From NCBI GenBank assembly GCA_018287875.1, contig JAGVVL010000013.1, forward strand, positions 1,550,001 through 1,614,000: DNA of 64,000 bases, read 5' to 3'. Both the position numbers and the translations under genes were made by a program. Each line of letters begins with the position of its first letter. The stretch's first letter is position 1. This stretch comes from Nigrospora sphaerica (lineage: Eukaryota; Ascomycota; Sordariomycetes; Amphisphaeriales; Apiosporaceae). Positions 23,085 to 33,712 of the stretch are shown here, piece after piece. A model generated the notes under the pieces. That model was not told where the DNA came from. It saw nothing but the letters and a program-made list of their open reading frames with translations, and did not search any database.

Positions 23085-24079
23085 GAAAGGGTAATACTAC
23101 CGTCGGCCGCCTCGGTGGCCTCGGTTTGCAACCCTCCCGTCGATGCACGTGTTCTGTCGGGACTCCCACGACTTATTTCTCTCCTACTCCGCCCGCTTGA
23201 TATCCCCCAAACGTCAGCAACGTTTTCGATCGTCGAGTGTCCTGCGCGTTCCGTCGCCTCAGCTCCGCTTGATACCCGGAAACCTTGTTGGTTGGTTCGG
23301 CCGGGACTCGTGGTAGCCAATCGACGCCCCAGAAACGGACAATCGAGGCGAGCCGGAACCTCCCAAAACGACATCGCGCGATGCTAGGACGACGGCAGGG
23401 AGTTCGAATAACCCCTTTGCAAAACTTTGAGGGGTTCTCACCCACCTTGATGTCTTCTCTGTTTTCAAGCTTGTTTGGCAACTCGTTCTTGAAGTTCCAA
23501 AACGTTTCCTGCACGGCCAGGGAGGTTTCGAAAAGGTCGATGGAAATTGTGGCGATATCCTCGGCATATGGCCGCAGCCGACTACCTGGCCGGCACCTCA
23601 GTCCGGGGCGTCCATAGCCTTGCTAAATCCCGGAGAGGGGGCCAAGGACACGGAGCAATGATTCCTGATGTCCCCGGGCTGCAGCAGGTAAAGTAATGAG
23701 TCGAGTATCTCGCCGCACAGTATGCGCACAGGTGAGGGCCTGGCATTTCCCCTTCCATGGTCGTGCTCCGGATGGGGAGACATAATGCCACTGCATTGCG
23801 CATCACTAAAGTTACAGGCAAGGAACTCTCTCTGAATCGGACATTTGGCACTCCGGAATATCTTTCATCACTTTGCAGCTCTACAGCATGCTTACCCGCC
23901 AACTTCACTGCGCTTCCTTTGGCAACGACGTCTTTATTTATGAGTAAAGAGGCGACCATTGGCTGCTAAAATTATGACCGTGTCATTATCAAGACCCGCC
24001 ATGTTTCCCAAGGCGCTCATTCCCGTGCGAAAACCCCGAAATGACAATCACCCGTACTGAACAACACAGCGCGCTGTAG
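23085..24079. other. Intergenic region, no gene recognised
   Basis: About 1 kb of moderate GC content. Frames here are short and overlap each other on both strands. No relic of the E2 N-terminus could be recognised. Confidence 0.45.
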
Positions 24080-25939
24080 TCACATTGACATATCAGCTAC
24101 ACTCTGCTGAAATTCTTCGAAGTGCTCCTGAAACTCTTCCCATCTTGTTTGGAGTTGTCCCATCCAGTAATTCCCATGGTTCTCGAAAGTTGTCTGCACT
24201 TCACCGACTTCGTCGACATCTTCAAATCTGACGCCCATCGCCTGGCACAAGTCTGACCTAAATCTAGCCGAGTGTGGACTATTTCCAAGAAGGATATAGG
24301 TCATCACAACGAGCAGTCGGTACTTAGAGCGACTCAAACTGGCGTAGGAGTTCTTCACTGCAGGCAATATTAGCTCTATCAATGCCAGTTGTGCCAAGGA
24401 AAACGTACTCTTCTTCTCCATTCGGTCCCTTCGGGTGCACTCTGTATGGTTCTTGACCGCACCATATCCGCAAATGCCTGTTGTCGCTGCACCACCAGCA
24501 GCAATGCTGGCCGCTAAGGCTCCATTTGCACTCACCCACGCGGCACCCGCGGCCCAAAGTACGGGCCAACCCCATGGCGAAAGAAGAGCGATACCGACGG
24601 CCACAACGCACCCAGTGGTAGCCACGAGGCCGTGTGCATTGCGCTTTAGTGTCGTGTACTTGGCTGCATGAAGAGAACTGAGCTCCCTAGATCTTCGTAT
24701 CGTCATCTCCATGGGACCGGACATATCTTCCAAAAGCTGTGCGATATGGATGGTCCTTTCCACCGAGATGTCACTAAATTCCCCTAATCATCCGTCAGCG
24801 CCTGCGTGTGTATGGGGACATGACATACCTAATTGCTGTGTTTGGACCCAGTTATTGGCGCCTTGGAACGATTCCCCGAGCGTGTCCAAGGCCTCATCCA
24901 GGCTTTGAAGGCCATTTGAAATATCCTCCGTTTGTGCATGATTCGACGATAGGTCGAGGACGGTGGGTACTTGATCGATCTGAGGTCGTTACCTTGATTA
25001 GCTGCCTATATAAGACACGAGAGACGTGACACTCTTACGAAGGCGAAAAAATCGTCCTGTTCAGGTGCAGGGGAGGGGGGCTGCGAGAAAGAAGCTGTCG
25101 AGAACGACGCATCACTTTCGGTGGAATCCCAAAAATGGCTCGCAACTTCGTAGGCAGCTTTTACAAATATTACCGCTCCGAAGATATTGCAGGCACTGTA
25201 TGGAGTTGGCGAGTACTATTGTGTCAGCTACCAGTCTCGCCTTGGAAAAGATGGGCGTCGAAAAAGGCAAGAGGGTTTTGAAGTGGAAGTGAGCAGTGAG
25301 AGGAGGGGGTCCAAGTGTAGAAGCTTACACTTCTTTGAAGGCACCTGAGACATCATCCCAGAATGAGTGGTTCGCAAAATCGATCTCTTGGGACCATCCA
25401 GTGTTGGCAAACCCGCTGAAGAGTATCCCCAAAACCAAAGGAGAAGCTCCGGGACCTCCCAATTTTTGACAAAGCAACAAAACCGGGTTGCATGTATTTC
25501 CGGGGAACTCAGCATCTCTTTCGGCCGTAATCATGTTCATGAAGTTGAAAATATCATCATTGTTTCCGGCTCTTTCTTCATGGCGAAATCTGACGCAGGC
25601 CTGGGGTGCTGTTTGTCAGTACAGACATCCGAGATAATCATAGAGACAGAGTAATCGCATCAATGCTTGACACACCTGAACCAAGGGGAAGCGTTCGTCA
25701 GGATCCACCAGACGTGGAGGCTCAGTCTCATCGAACACCCATAAACTTTCGAGGCTGCCAAGTTGTCCACGGATGAAGGCGACAAACCTCTCATAGTCCT
25801 GGGCGACGTCAGACCGACCTTCAAGATATAGCTGTATAAGAATCCTGAGGACCTGAGAGCCAGGTACGACGTCGCTTCCGACTGATTGGACGACTTGGTT
25901 GTCGCTTGGTCCGGCCGGGACAGCGCCCGTCATGTCCAT
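24080..25939 (-). CDS. Unknown helical protein with a glycine-rich hydrophobic hairpin
   Basis: Five minus-strand exons, 25939-25676, 25600-25329, 25195-25039, 24979-24829 and 24783-24080, join without any stop to give 515 residues. The four introns (75, 133, 59 and 45 bp) all have GT-AG ends. The fit of phases (0, 2, 0, 1) through four junctions is strong evidence that the gene is real. The N-terminal half looks mixed helical, with GFANTGWSQEIDFANHSFWDD near residues 150-170 and a Ser/Pro-rich linker near 200-230. The C-terminal half is amphipathic helix, then a long Ala/Gly-rich hydrophobic hairpin (about 331-390, with SPWGWPV at the turn), then a second helical region ending in an acidic, Gln-rich coiled coil. 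I cannot name a family. Helix/hydrophobic-hairpin/helix is the general layout of membrane-inserting alpha-helical proteins. It is divergent from the gene at 26681. Confidence 0.75.
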
Positions 25940-26680
25940 TGTGAAAAGAAGCTCAGAGCGAATTGATTGATTGATTTATGAGAAAGATAGAAGAAGATGA
26001 GAACCAGAGAAGGATGGAGACTTACTTATATACATGGCATGAAGCGACATGGGCAGAGGTGAGGCTGAGTATCCCACCATCCGTGCTGAGTTGTACCAAG
26101 ACCACTCGGATGAATTTTGGGAACGAATGTAAAGAGTATAGGAGACTGGAAGGGGCTTTCAGTCAGAGGAGCCCTGGAAAGGCAAGAGTCAGGCGCCCGA
26201 GAGTGCTGCTTTTTGCACGGATGCGCCCGGCCACGGTGACGGCGGCAAGGCAGACGAAATGGAGGGTACAGTAACGCAGATTGGACTTGAAATTAGGCAA
26301 CTAGCAAGTCAGATGAGGCTTTGGCGCCTGCTGGGCGTCTGTGCAAGGCCGCAAAAATGGTGTTGGCCGTCGATGCAACCCCTGAAAATGTGTTGGCCCG
26401 TTTATGCAGCCCGCGAGAGTCGTACCTGGATCCCATTGGTTCCAATGACCTAACACACCAGATTTGCATAATTCTGAACCTGCAGTACTTTTGCCACTGC
26501 GACGTCTGGCGTGTCAAGTGGTGTCGACGATTAGGGTAAGGCAGAATCGTGGGAGGAGGAAAGCGCCATCCACCTCGAGCTGCCTCCCCGTGCCCGCCTA
26601 ATTTAAAACGCCCGCCGCTGAATGTTCATTGCTTGACTCTTTTCTCCATACTCCTACACACTACCCAAACTCTACCTTCA
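25940..26680. promoter_or_regulatory. Divergent promoter between two hairpin-protein genes
   Basis: This 741-bp non-coding interval separates the start codons at 25939 (minus) and 26681 (plus). No frame inside is supported. The plus side ends in a C/T-rich leader just before the start codon at 26681. A shared bidirectional promoter is an inference from gene orientation. Confidence 0.4.
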
Positions 26681-27546
26681 ATGGCGGGCTCGGAAGCCGC
26701 TTCTAGTATTCTTTACACAGATGTTGTTCGCCGGAGCCCTGAATCCCCCCAGCGACAGGGCGACCGTGCGTTTCCCTTGGGCGAGGGCAGACACGACGAA
26801 CGGCGAGGCGCCCAGAGAGGAGCCATTGCGAGGAGTGACTTGATCGATTGCGATACAGTGCTCCATCTTCCCGAATTCCATAGCACCGAAGCACGCCTTG
26901 AGGCGGACGGCAAACTGTTAGATTTCCGTCTGGAGCAATACCTCAAGTATCTGCGTTCGGTACGCGCAGCGGGCCTCGAGCCGAATTCCCTACTCTGCGG
27001 TCTTGGTAAGAAACACGGAACTTCCACACGCGGCACTGAGTTCATCTGCTAAGCCGCGGGGAACAGAGGTGGCCGAAAGCGGACCGAATGCGCCCCCGCA
27101 GGACTTCTGGTGCCTCATCGTTGCCCGCGACGATCTTATTTCTCAAGCTCGCGAGCTAGGCACTCAAATCGAAGCCCGCAAAGAGACCGCGAAAGCGAAT
27201 CTCGGGATGGCGTTGGTGTACTCCACCATCTGTGCTGCCATGGTAACCTTGTGAGTAACCTCGGCAGGCTGATCAGCCCGGAGAGGATGCTGATTTTACT
27301 AGTTTCCCATTTAGCATTGCCGAGGACACACTGCGAGCTGGCAAGTGGATAATCGTAACCAAAGTCGCAGCGGGTACTCTGCCTTGGATCTTCCCCGCAT
27401 GGAAAGTCTGCAAGATTGCCACGGCGCGGCATTGCAACGGCGTACTGCAATTCCTCGTCGAGCGGGCCATCACCTGGGAGTTGGGAGCAGAAGGGAGGAA
27501 CATACTTCGGCAACTGGTGTGGTGGCAATGGGTTCTTCGACATTAG
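26681..27546 (+). CDS. Unknown protein with two hydrophobic segments
   Basis: Three exons, 26681-27005, 27067-27250 and 27315-27546, encode 246 residues. The introns of 61 bp (GTAAGA, branch GCTAAG) and 64 bp (GTGAGT...TTTAG) restore frame at both junctions, which supports a real gene. The first 80 residues are polar, Arg/Ser/Asp-rich and probably disordered. A charged helix (about 129-152, RDDLISQARELGTQIEAR) leads into two hydrophobic segments, 153-172 and 181-199, separated by EDTLRAGK. The C-terminus is amphipathic and Trp-rich. There is no signal peptide, catalytic motif or family I can name. It is divergent from the gene ending at 24080, which has a comparable helix-then-hairpin arrangement, so the two may work together; that is inference. 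Confidence 0.7.
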
Positions 27547-28067
27547 TACGAACGGAGACGGCTTTTGGCGAAACAATCGGAGCGACTCATTCCTTTGTAT
27601 TTCTCATATATTAGTCCCATTGGATGCCATATGCAACCCGATGCCACCGATTCTGATACCTTCTGTACCTCACGGCTGAACCACCAATGAACGTAGTTGC
27701 TGAGGTACTTGCGCGCATAGGAAGGGCTTGTGATTGTCTCTTGGTCCCCCCAGCACCTTTTCATACGTTCTTGACCACCTCGGGCCTAGTTCAGGCCTCC
27801 GAGTCCGAGCCAGCTGAAGAAATACACAGCGTTGTTGTATATGAGCATTATATGATGAACAAATATTGAGAATGAAATCATGGAGGACTTATATAAGTTA
27901 AAAGATTTTGATGGTTCATATCGATTAGTTCTGAAAAGGCTAAGAAGCAGACGATAGGTGAACAAGAGCACCCCGAAAAGACCGAGCAACAAGCACCGCA
28001 GTACTTCCACATCAGTTCTACGGCACAGGCTAAAACATCCTTCGGCCACCACCCGGCGACCCCCTAT

Positions 28068-28349
28068 TTAAGCAGACACGGGAAAGCTTACCCACGGCCA
28101 AAAAGGGGGGCCCCCAAAAACATACAACACCGGGGATTCGCTGATCGTCACCGACTCAACTACTAATCCGGCCCTCTCCAGTTTATCTATGGGAGAGCGG
28201 ACGGGATCCCGAGTTTTCTGGAAGGTATGGTCGTATGTGTTGGATTCGGGCCGTATCGCCACATAAAACCCGTTTTTGCTCCACCAAGACGGTAAAGGGG
28301 GCGCGGTGCTGGGGTTCAGGGACGCATCTTCTGTTTGTAGTGTTGATCC
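28068..28349 (-). CDS. Doubtful 93-residue frame
   Basis: A minus-strand frame begins at an ATG (28349) in GCCATGG context and encodes 93 residues. It is of reasonably protein-like composition (WWSKNGFYVAIRPES, then ESPVLYVFGGPPFWPW). A GTAAGC donor-like sequence lies near its end, so it could be the first exon of a longer gene, but no partner exon was found. There is no recognised family. Treat it as a candidate only. Confidence 0.25.
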   Translation of the reverse strand, partial: GSTLQTEDASLNPSTAPPLPSWWSKNGFYVAIRPESNTYDHTFQKTRDPVRSPIDKLERAGLVVESVTISESPVLYVFGGPPFWPWVSFPVSA

Positions 28350-28534
28350 CATGGCATTTGTTGTGGGATACAAGGTTCTATCTCTATCGTCTATGTTGCT
28401 GACCGTCTGTTTCTACTGGCTCTATGGTGCGTGTATCATGCTCTAGGCCCGGGTCTATCGTGAGTCGTCTAGCCGTCATCCGTTTGTGCAACGGTCGTCG
28501 CATGGGGCCCGTGGGACCCATCTAGGGGTATATG

Positions 28535-28559
28535 TCTCCTCTCCTCTCCTCTCCTCTCC
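28535..28559. repeat. (TCTCC)5 microsatellite
   Basis: Five perfect TCTCC units lie in the 3' flank of the minus-strand methyltransferase gene. Confidence 0.9.
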
Positions 28560-28617
28560 CGCGCTCAAACACAAACAAAAACATACACATTCTCTCACTC
28601 GCTCCGTCCGTCTTATT

Positions 28618-29919
28618 TCAAAGTCCCCGCTGCTGCATCTCGGCGTCGTCGACCCAGCCGATGCGGAACAGGCGGTAGCCGCTCTCGTCGCCGCGGCCAA
28701 CGCCGGCGGGCTTGGCGAGGTCGTCGCGCTGCAGGACGGCGAGGCGGCGGCCATCGGGGCCGCGGGGCGCGTCGGGAGCGTTGAAGGCGGCCTCGACCGT
28801 GTCCGAGATGCCCTCGAACTTGCCCGTGAGGCGCACGGCGATGAGGACCCAGAAGTCGCCGCCGGGCGCCAGCAGCGCCGTTGCGCAGTCGCGCAGCCAC
28901 AGCGCGTGTTCGGGCGCGTAGATGACGTCGGCGGCGACGAGCAGGTCAGCGGGCGCGTCGAGCGGCGCCGCCCGCGACGGCGTCGCCCAGTCGAGGTGGC
29001 ACGTCTCGACGGGCGGGAAGCTTCGGAGGGAGGCGGCGGCGGCGGCGTCCTCCTTCTCCTCGTCGGGAAAGTTGTGGGCCACGTTGGCGCGCAGGTTCTC
29101 GAGCACGGCCGGGTGGTAGTCGGTGGCGATGAGGCGGGGGCGGAAGCCGAGGGCGGCGAAGGCCTTGCCGAGCACGAGGCTGACGAGGCCGGTGCCGGCG
29201 CCGAGCTCAACGACACGCGAGGCAGGCGACAGGGCGTCGAGACCGAAGCGGGCGGGCGCGGTGCACAGCAGGTCCGACAGGAAGACGGAGGAGCCGAAGC
29301 TCTGGAGGCCGACGGCGGTGTGGTCGGCCTCGGGCAGAGGGCCGTCGTTGACCTGCACAGCTAGAGGCACGGGAGCGGCGCCAGCGGCGGGCGGCCGCAG
29401 GACGAAGGCGAAGTCACGCATGATGCCCTCGTCATCGGCGGGCAGCGGCGACGCGTCGGGCGGCGGGCCAGCCAGAGCCTCGAGAAGGCCGCCGGCCCGG
29501 TCGCTGGCCTCCTGGCGCGCCTCCTCCGACAGCTGCGTCATCTCCTCGGCGCGACCCAGGAAGCCCGTGAGCCAACGCGTGGCGAAGTCGCGCTCGAAGC
29601 CGTCGGCGCGCAGTACGGCGAGAGCCTCTTGGCGGGCCTGCTCGTCGGCGGCGGCGTCATCCTCAGTCTCCGACACGTAACCTGAGTCGGCGTGGGGTGG
29701 CGACGGCGGAGTGGCGACAGCGATGCCGAGGGGCTGCTGGGCCTTGGGCGCGGTCGATGACGACTGCTGCAGGGCCCGCGACAGGGCGATGGGACAGTAC
29801 AGGACCTCGAGGTTCTGCAGGCCGGCGCACACCTGGGCCTCGGTGATGGCGTCGGGCACGCGCAGGGGCGGCAGACAGCTCGTGGGCGGCTGCGGCAGAG
29901 GGTGCGCCATTGGCCCCAT
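28618..29919 (-). CDS. EFM2-like protein-lysine methyltransferase (Methyltransf_16)
   Basis: A single minus-strand exon encodes 433 residues. It belongs to the seven-beta-strand, SAM-dependent lysine methyltransferases of the Methyltransf_16 family. SAM-binding motif I is VVELGAGTGL (236-245), preceded by the family signature TAVGLQSFGSSVFLSDLL. The acidic residue after strand 2 (LIATDYHPAVLENL) and the post-I region DLLVAADVIYAPEH are present. The family's (D/E)xx(Y/F)-type active-site motif corresponds to this DVIY stretch. The long N-terminal extension (1-190), including a Ser/Asp-rich segment and helical repeats, matches the architecture of yeast Efm2, which methylates translation elongation factor 2. 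The exact substrate here is inferred. A second in-frame ATG lies three codons downstream at 29910. Confidence 0.83.
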   Translation of the reverse strand: MGPMAHPLPQPPTSCLPPLRVPDAITEAQVCAGLQNLEVLYCPIALSRALQQSSSTAPKAQQPLGIAVATPPSPPHADSGYVSETEDDAAADEQARQEALAVLRADGFERDFATRWLTGFLGRAEEMTQLSEEARQEASDRAGGLLEALAGPPPDASPLPADDEGIMRDFAFVLRPPAAGAAPVPLAVQVNDGPLPEADHTAVGLQSFGSSVFLSDLLCTAPARFGLDALSPASRVVELGAGTGLVSLVLGKAFAALGFRPRLIATDYHPAVLENLRANVAHNFPDEEKEDAAAAASLRSFPPVETCHLDWATPSRAAPLDAPADLLVAADVIYAPEHALWLRDCATALLAPGGDFWVLIAVRLTGKFEGISDTVEAAFNAPDAPRGPDGRRLAVLQRDDLAKPAGVGRGDESGYRLFRIGWVDDAEMQQRGL

Positions 29920-31176
29920 GGTCTCTTGATGTCGTGCCGTGCGGATCTGTCCGAAGGAGGGGCGAGTGTTCCACCGCGCCTGTAGCAGAGCGATCGTCAG
30001 AGAAAACGGCAGGGGTTGTCGGGAGAGCGACGGGCGGCCATGGAGGGGAGAATTTGGCGACGCCGACGATAAGCCGGGGTCGGGACTTTATAGTACGGTA
30101 AGGGTGCGACGTGCACCCCCTGGACGACCTCGGATCAGTGGCAGGCGGCTGTTAGTCAGTTACTTATCGTAGAGTGGACCGTTTTGGTGCCAACTGGCGG
30201 GTAGCCGAGCTGGTCTGGACTCCGGGGTTGTCTTTTTATCTTCGTTTTCTTTTTTTCTCTTTTTTCTTCCCCCTGGCTTCCCGTTTTTGCCTCATCCCGT
30301 GGCGGGTCGGAGGCTTCAGCATAAGCCAGAGCCGCCTGGCCGGGCTAGCGTCAGCTGGGGCGTTTGAGGCCAGTCCCCACGTCAGCTCACGCCTCGTGAC
30401 TGACTCGTTGGCCCTGAATGGCCTGCCTGACCGCCCCAAGCTGAAGGGAAGGGATGGATAAATCATCAACAATGCCATCCCCTGTCTACCCCCAAAAACT
30501 TTCGGATGCACGCCGCTTTTCACGAAACCGGGTCAATCAGTTTATGTTCGGAGGGCGCCAGGTTGCTTGCCAATCGGGGGGATTCACTTGTTGTTTGTTG
30601 GTTGAGTGGACTTGTATTAATAACGGTCGTGGGCTGAAGCATTTCAATGCCTCCAGTAGCGACGCCAGAGAGCCATGCTTTCGAGGCGGTTCCTCTGCTC
30701 ACATCTCATGTAGCGACGTACATGTATGAAGCACGCATGTACCTAAACTCGTGCAACCGCCTGTTAGCGCACTTTATCTTGGGTACAGAACCCACGGGTG
30801 GCGGGTTGGAGTAACCATTAGCCAGTGTAGAAGACCATTCAGATGCTCACCTCGCGCGTCCTATTTCAAACACCCACACGCTCAAGCAAGAGGCACTGAT
30901 CACAATTCCATATGCGCCAGCCCCTGTACCAGCACCAAGCCAAAATGCGTGACTGTTGCTGCTCGCCGGCTTGGAACCAATGAACGACGCCTCTGCCACC
31001 ATACAGGACGGAGAGAATCGCCTGGTCCATGGGTAGGCATCCGTTCCTGACCTCTGTATCCCCCATCTCCCCAGCCTAGCTACGGATGTAGCTCCGTCCT
31101 TCTCCTACGGAGCCCGTCTACCTGATCGTACAATACGTGTTCCTCTCCCGCCGCACATTCGACCCTCGGGCAGCGC
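29920..31176. other. Intergenic region, no gene recognised
   Basis: Promoter side of the methyltransferase gene and 3' flank of PET117. A T-rich tract at about 30235-30280 is the only notable composition feature. No coding frame is supported. Confidence 0.5.
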
Positions 31177-31657
31177 TCAGTGATAGCGGCCCTGAGCGCG
31201 CTTTGGCGGCTCGGGGTCCGGCAGGACGGGCTTGACGTTCTGGTTTTGCCGGTACTCCTCCTCGAGCAGGCGCTGCATGTCGAAGTCGAGCTGACGCTCC
31301 TTCTTGATGCGCTGCTGCTCCATATCGCGGATGACGCCTTGGTGCATGGCCTGTATGCGCCATTAGCTAGCCTGCTTCCGGTCAAGGGTCTGTAGCAAAG
31401 GGGGAGCCGGCCGCCCCCTATTACACATCCATCGTCTCCCGACTTGCTGGTTGGGTAATAGAGACCAAGGCCGGAAGGAGCGCGTAGATAGAGGGCATGA
31501 GTATATGTACCTCTCGTTCGGCTGCAATAAAAATCAGCATGGGCCCCAATTCTCAGGTGCGGCATCACCTACATTGTTGCTGGAAATGCACGAAAATGAC
31601 GGTGCCCAGGGCGAAGAGCGAGGTGGCGCCCAGGGTGAGCTTGGAAGCTTGCGACAT
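31177..31657 (-). CDS. PET117: PET117, cytochrome c oxidase assembly factor
   Basis: Three minus-strand exons, 31657-31573, 31521-31511 and 31350-31177, encode 89 residues. Pet117 is a small mitochondrial inner-membrane protein that works with Cox15 in haem A synthesis for complex IV assembly. The N-terminal hydrophobic helix (about 8-25) follows MSQASKLTLG. The conserved core EREAMHQGVIRD bridges exons 2 and 3, then a charged helix and a Pro-rich tail (VLPDPEPPKR). The middle exon is only 11 nt and supplies the Ser-Glu-Arg-Glu codons. It is flanked by TTGCAG and GTACAT and is required to restore frame and the EREAMHQG motif. The introns are 51 and 160 bp. The gene is divergent from the V-ATPase subunit G gene. 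Confidence 0.92.
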
Positions 31658-32263
31658 GATGTCGGAACGGGCGGATTTTGTACGGCACGAGCGTACGTTT
31701 TTAGAGAGGCTTAAACTGGCGATTATGCTGCCACCATCGAGATCTTCCTGTCCTGTGTGGGTTGCACGTCGGGTGCGTGGATTGTATGTTTCCCAGTGAA
31801 GATTTCCCCGGCATTTCCGCCGGACGCCCCGTCGCGGCGTGCGCTTGGTGAGCTTGAGCTTGGGCCATTGCCTTTACGATGGTTCGCGGCCCGGCAGGTA
31901 CTGCTAACCATGGTCATGGCAGCTGGCACATGCAACCAACTGCCAGCTGACCGCGACGTCAGACGGCAAGCGCCAGTAGCAGCACCGCATGGATCGGGCA
32001 GGTACTATGAGCAGCCGTTGCATCACCGCCTTCCCTCGCTGTCGCCCGTTGTTATCGTAGCCTGGACTTGCTGTCGCCGTCGTCGGGTACTGCCAGGGTC
32101 AGCCAACCAACACCTTCACCACCTAATCTCTCACACAACCATCTATCTCCGTATACCCATTCAGCCCTGTCTTTTGCTGCCACCCCGTATCCCTTGTCGC
32201 CGATTGAGTCCGTCCATCAGCCTCTACAGCCGTCACCCATCGCGCACCCGCCGCCTCGCTACC
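31658..32263. promoter_or_regulatory. Divergent promoter, PET117 / VMA10
   Basis: This 606-bp interval lies between two divergently transcribed housekeeping genes, both needed for organellar energetics. CT-rich tracts lie near the VMA10 start. No coding frame is supported. Confidence 0.45.
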
Positions 32264-32997
32264 ATGGTACGTCACCCGCCCGGGGCAGCCATCGAATCCC
32301 GCGACGGCAGGCCCCCTCCCTCGCCAATTTCGTGGAGAATGCTAACGGACTTTGGCTTGCAGTCGGCCCAGAACTCCCAGGGTATCCAGACCCTCCTCGA
32401 CGTACGAAGACCCCGATGCCCTCCCCCGGCCGCCGCCTGCGCGAATATGCCTGGAAACTACACAGCCGGAATGCCCTTGCGAGCTGTCGTCCACCTAAGC
32501 TAACTCGCATGTCGCACCACGTAGGCTGAGCGCGAGGCCTCCAAGATTGTGCAGAAAGGTGCGTTCTAGATCTCGCTTTCTCTCTCTGTCTCTCACAGAC
32601 ACACGGATTCTCGCCATATCCCCAATCCCCAACCCTCGCCCGCCCCATATCCCCTAACTACCCCTCCATCCCCTCAAGCTTCCTCGCCTTGCTAACGCAG
32701 CGGGCGCCCTCTACCTCAACAGCCCGCGAGTACCGCACGAAGCGCGTGCGCGAGGCGCGCGACGAGGCCAAGAAGGAGATCGACGCGTACAAGGCGCAGA
32801 AGGAATCGGAGTTCAAGGCGTTCGAGGCGGAGCACAGCGCTGGCAACAAGACGGCCGAGGACGAGGCGACCGCCGACGCCGAGGCCCAGATCCGTGACAT
32901 CCGCGCCGCCGGCGACCAGAACCGCGACGACGTCGTTTCCAAGCTGCTTGCCGCCGTCTTCGACGCCCGCCCCGAGCCCCCCTCCCAGACGGCCTAG
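32264..32997 (+). CDS. VMA10: V-type H+-ATPase subunit G (Vma10)
   Basis: Four exons: 32264-32266, 32363-32401, 32525-32558 and 32723-32997, encoding 116 residues. Subunit G forms, with subunit E, the peripheral stalks that hold the V1 motor of the vacuolar proton pump. The N-terminus SAQNSQGIQTLLDAEREASKIV, continuing into QKAREYRTKR, is the family signature, followed by a charged coiled coil (KEIDAYKAQKESEFKAFE) and a C-terminal DDVVSKLLAAVF. The first coding exon consists of the ATG codon alone, directly followed by a GTACGT donor. The three introns are 96, 123 and 164 bp. Length matches the family (about 110-120). Confidence 0.94.
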
Positions 32998-33712
32998 AGG
33001 GTGGTGGCCCGCCGCCGCCGCCCGCCCCCCGCCATGCCCGCCATTTGCATTGAATACTGCAGCTCCGATGACGACGTCGAGGAAGGCGGCGCGCTTTTAG
33101 ACGAGGGGAAGAGACGGGGTTGGGAGGCTCGGGATGGGGAGGGCGGTCCTGGTGAGACATAAAAAACAATGCATACATGGTTTCATCAGAAGTGAGAACG
33201 GAAAGGCACTTGCGGCGGTAGGAACACGCCCTTACATGGTCCAGACAACACAGTCTGCCGGACGGGAGAACCCCCAATTACACACCATACTAGCAAAGGA
33301 GTTGGAGAAACATCCTGGTGAATGCCCCCGTGGCCGTCTGCACAACGTCGACAGGCGGGGTCGGCTTGTATCCGAAATCCCGTGCAGCTTATGGTGGAGG
33401 GCAGATTCGGTACTTGGTGAGACCTGTAGTCCCCGTAAGGTTTCTATTAAGGGGTGGAGCCCGGGGGGTCCGTAGCATGATTGCCCTAGTTCTACAACTA
33501 CCGAGCTATCGTTTGCCCTTTCGCCTGTGTCCATAGTTCCGCCTCGTCTCTGTTGTTGGACGAGTATAATGGGGTTTCGAAACCATGCAACCTGATTTGC
33601 TCAAAGGGGCATGTTCTTCGGCTTTCTTTGTATGGAGGATATGTATGTAGGATTGGTGCGTGTGTGTGGTGGGGCCGGAGGGTGAGAGAGAAAGACGGGG
33701 GGGCAGGGAGGG
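32998..33712. other. Convergent intergenic region
   Basis: Shared 3' region of VMA10 (plus) and the CTNNBL1-like gene (minus). No supported coding frame. Confidence 0.5.

Larger units (their letters stand above)
27547..28617. other. Intergenic region with one doubtful small frame
   Basis: Moderately AT-rich DNA. It contains the weakly supported minus-strand frame at 28068-28349 and, in another frame, a hydrophobic stretch at about 27900-28050. I could not join the two with acceptable splice sites. Confidence 0.4.
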
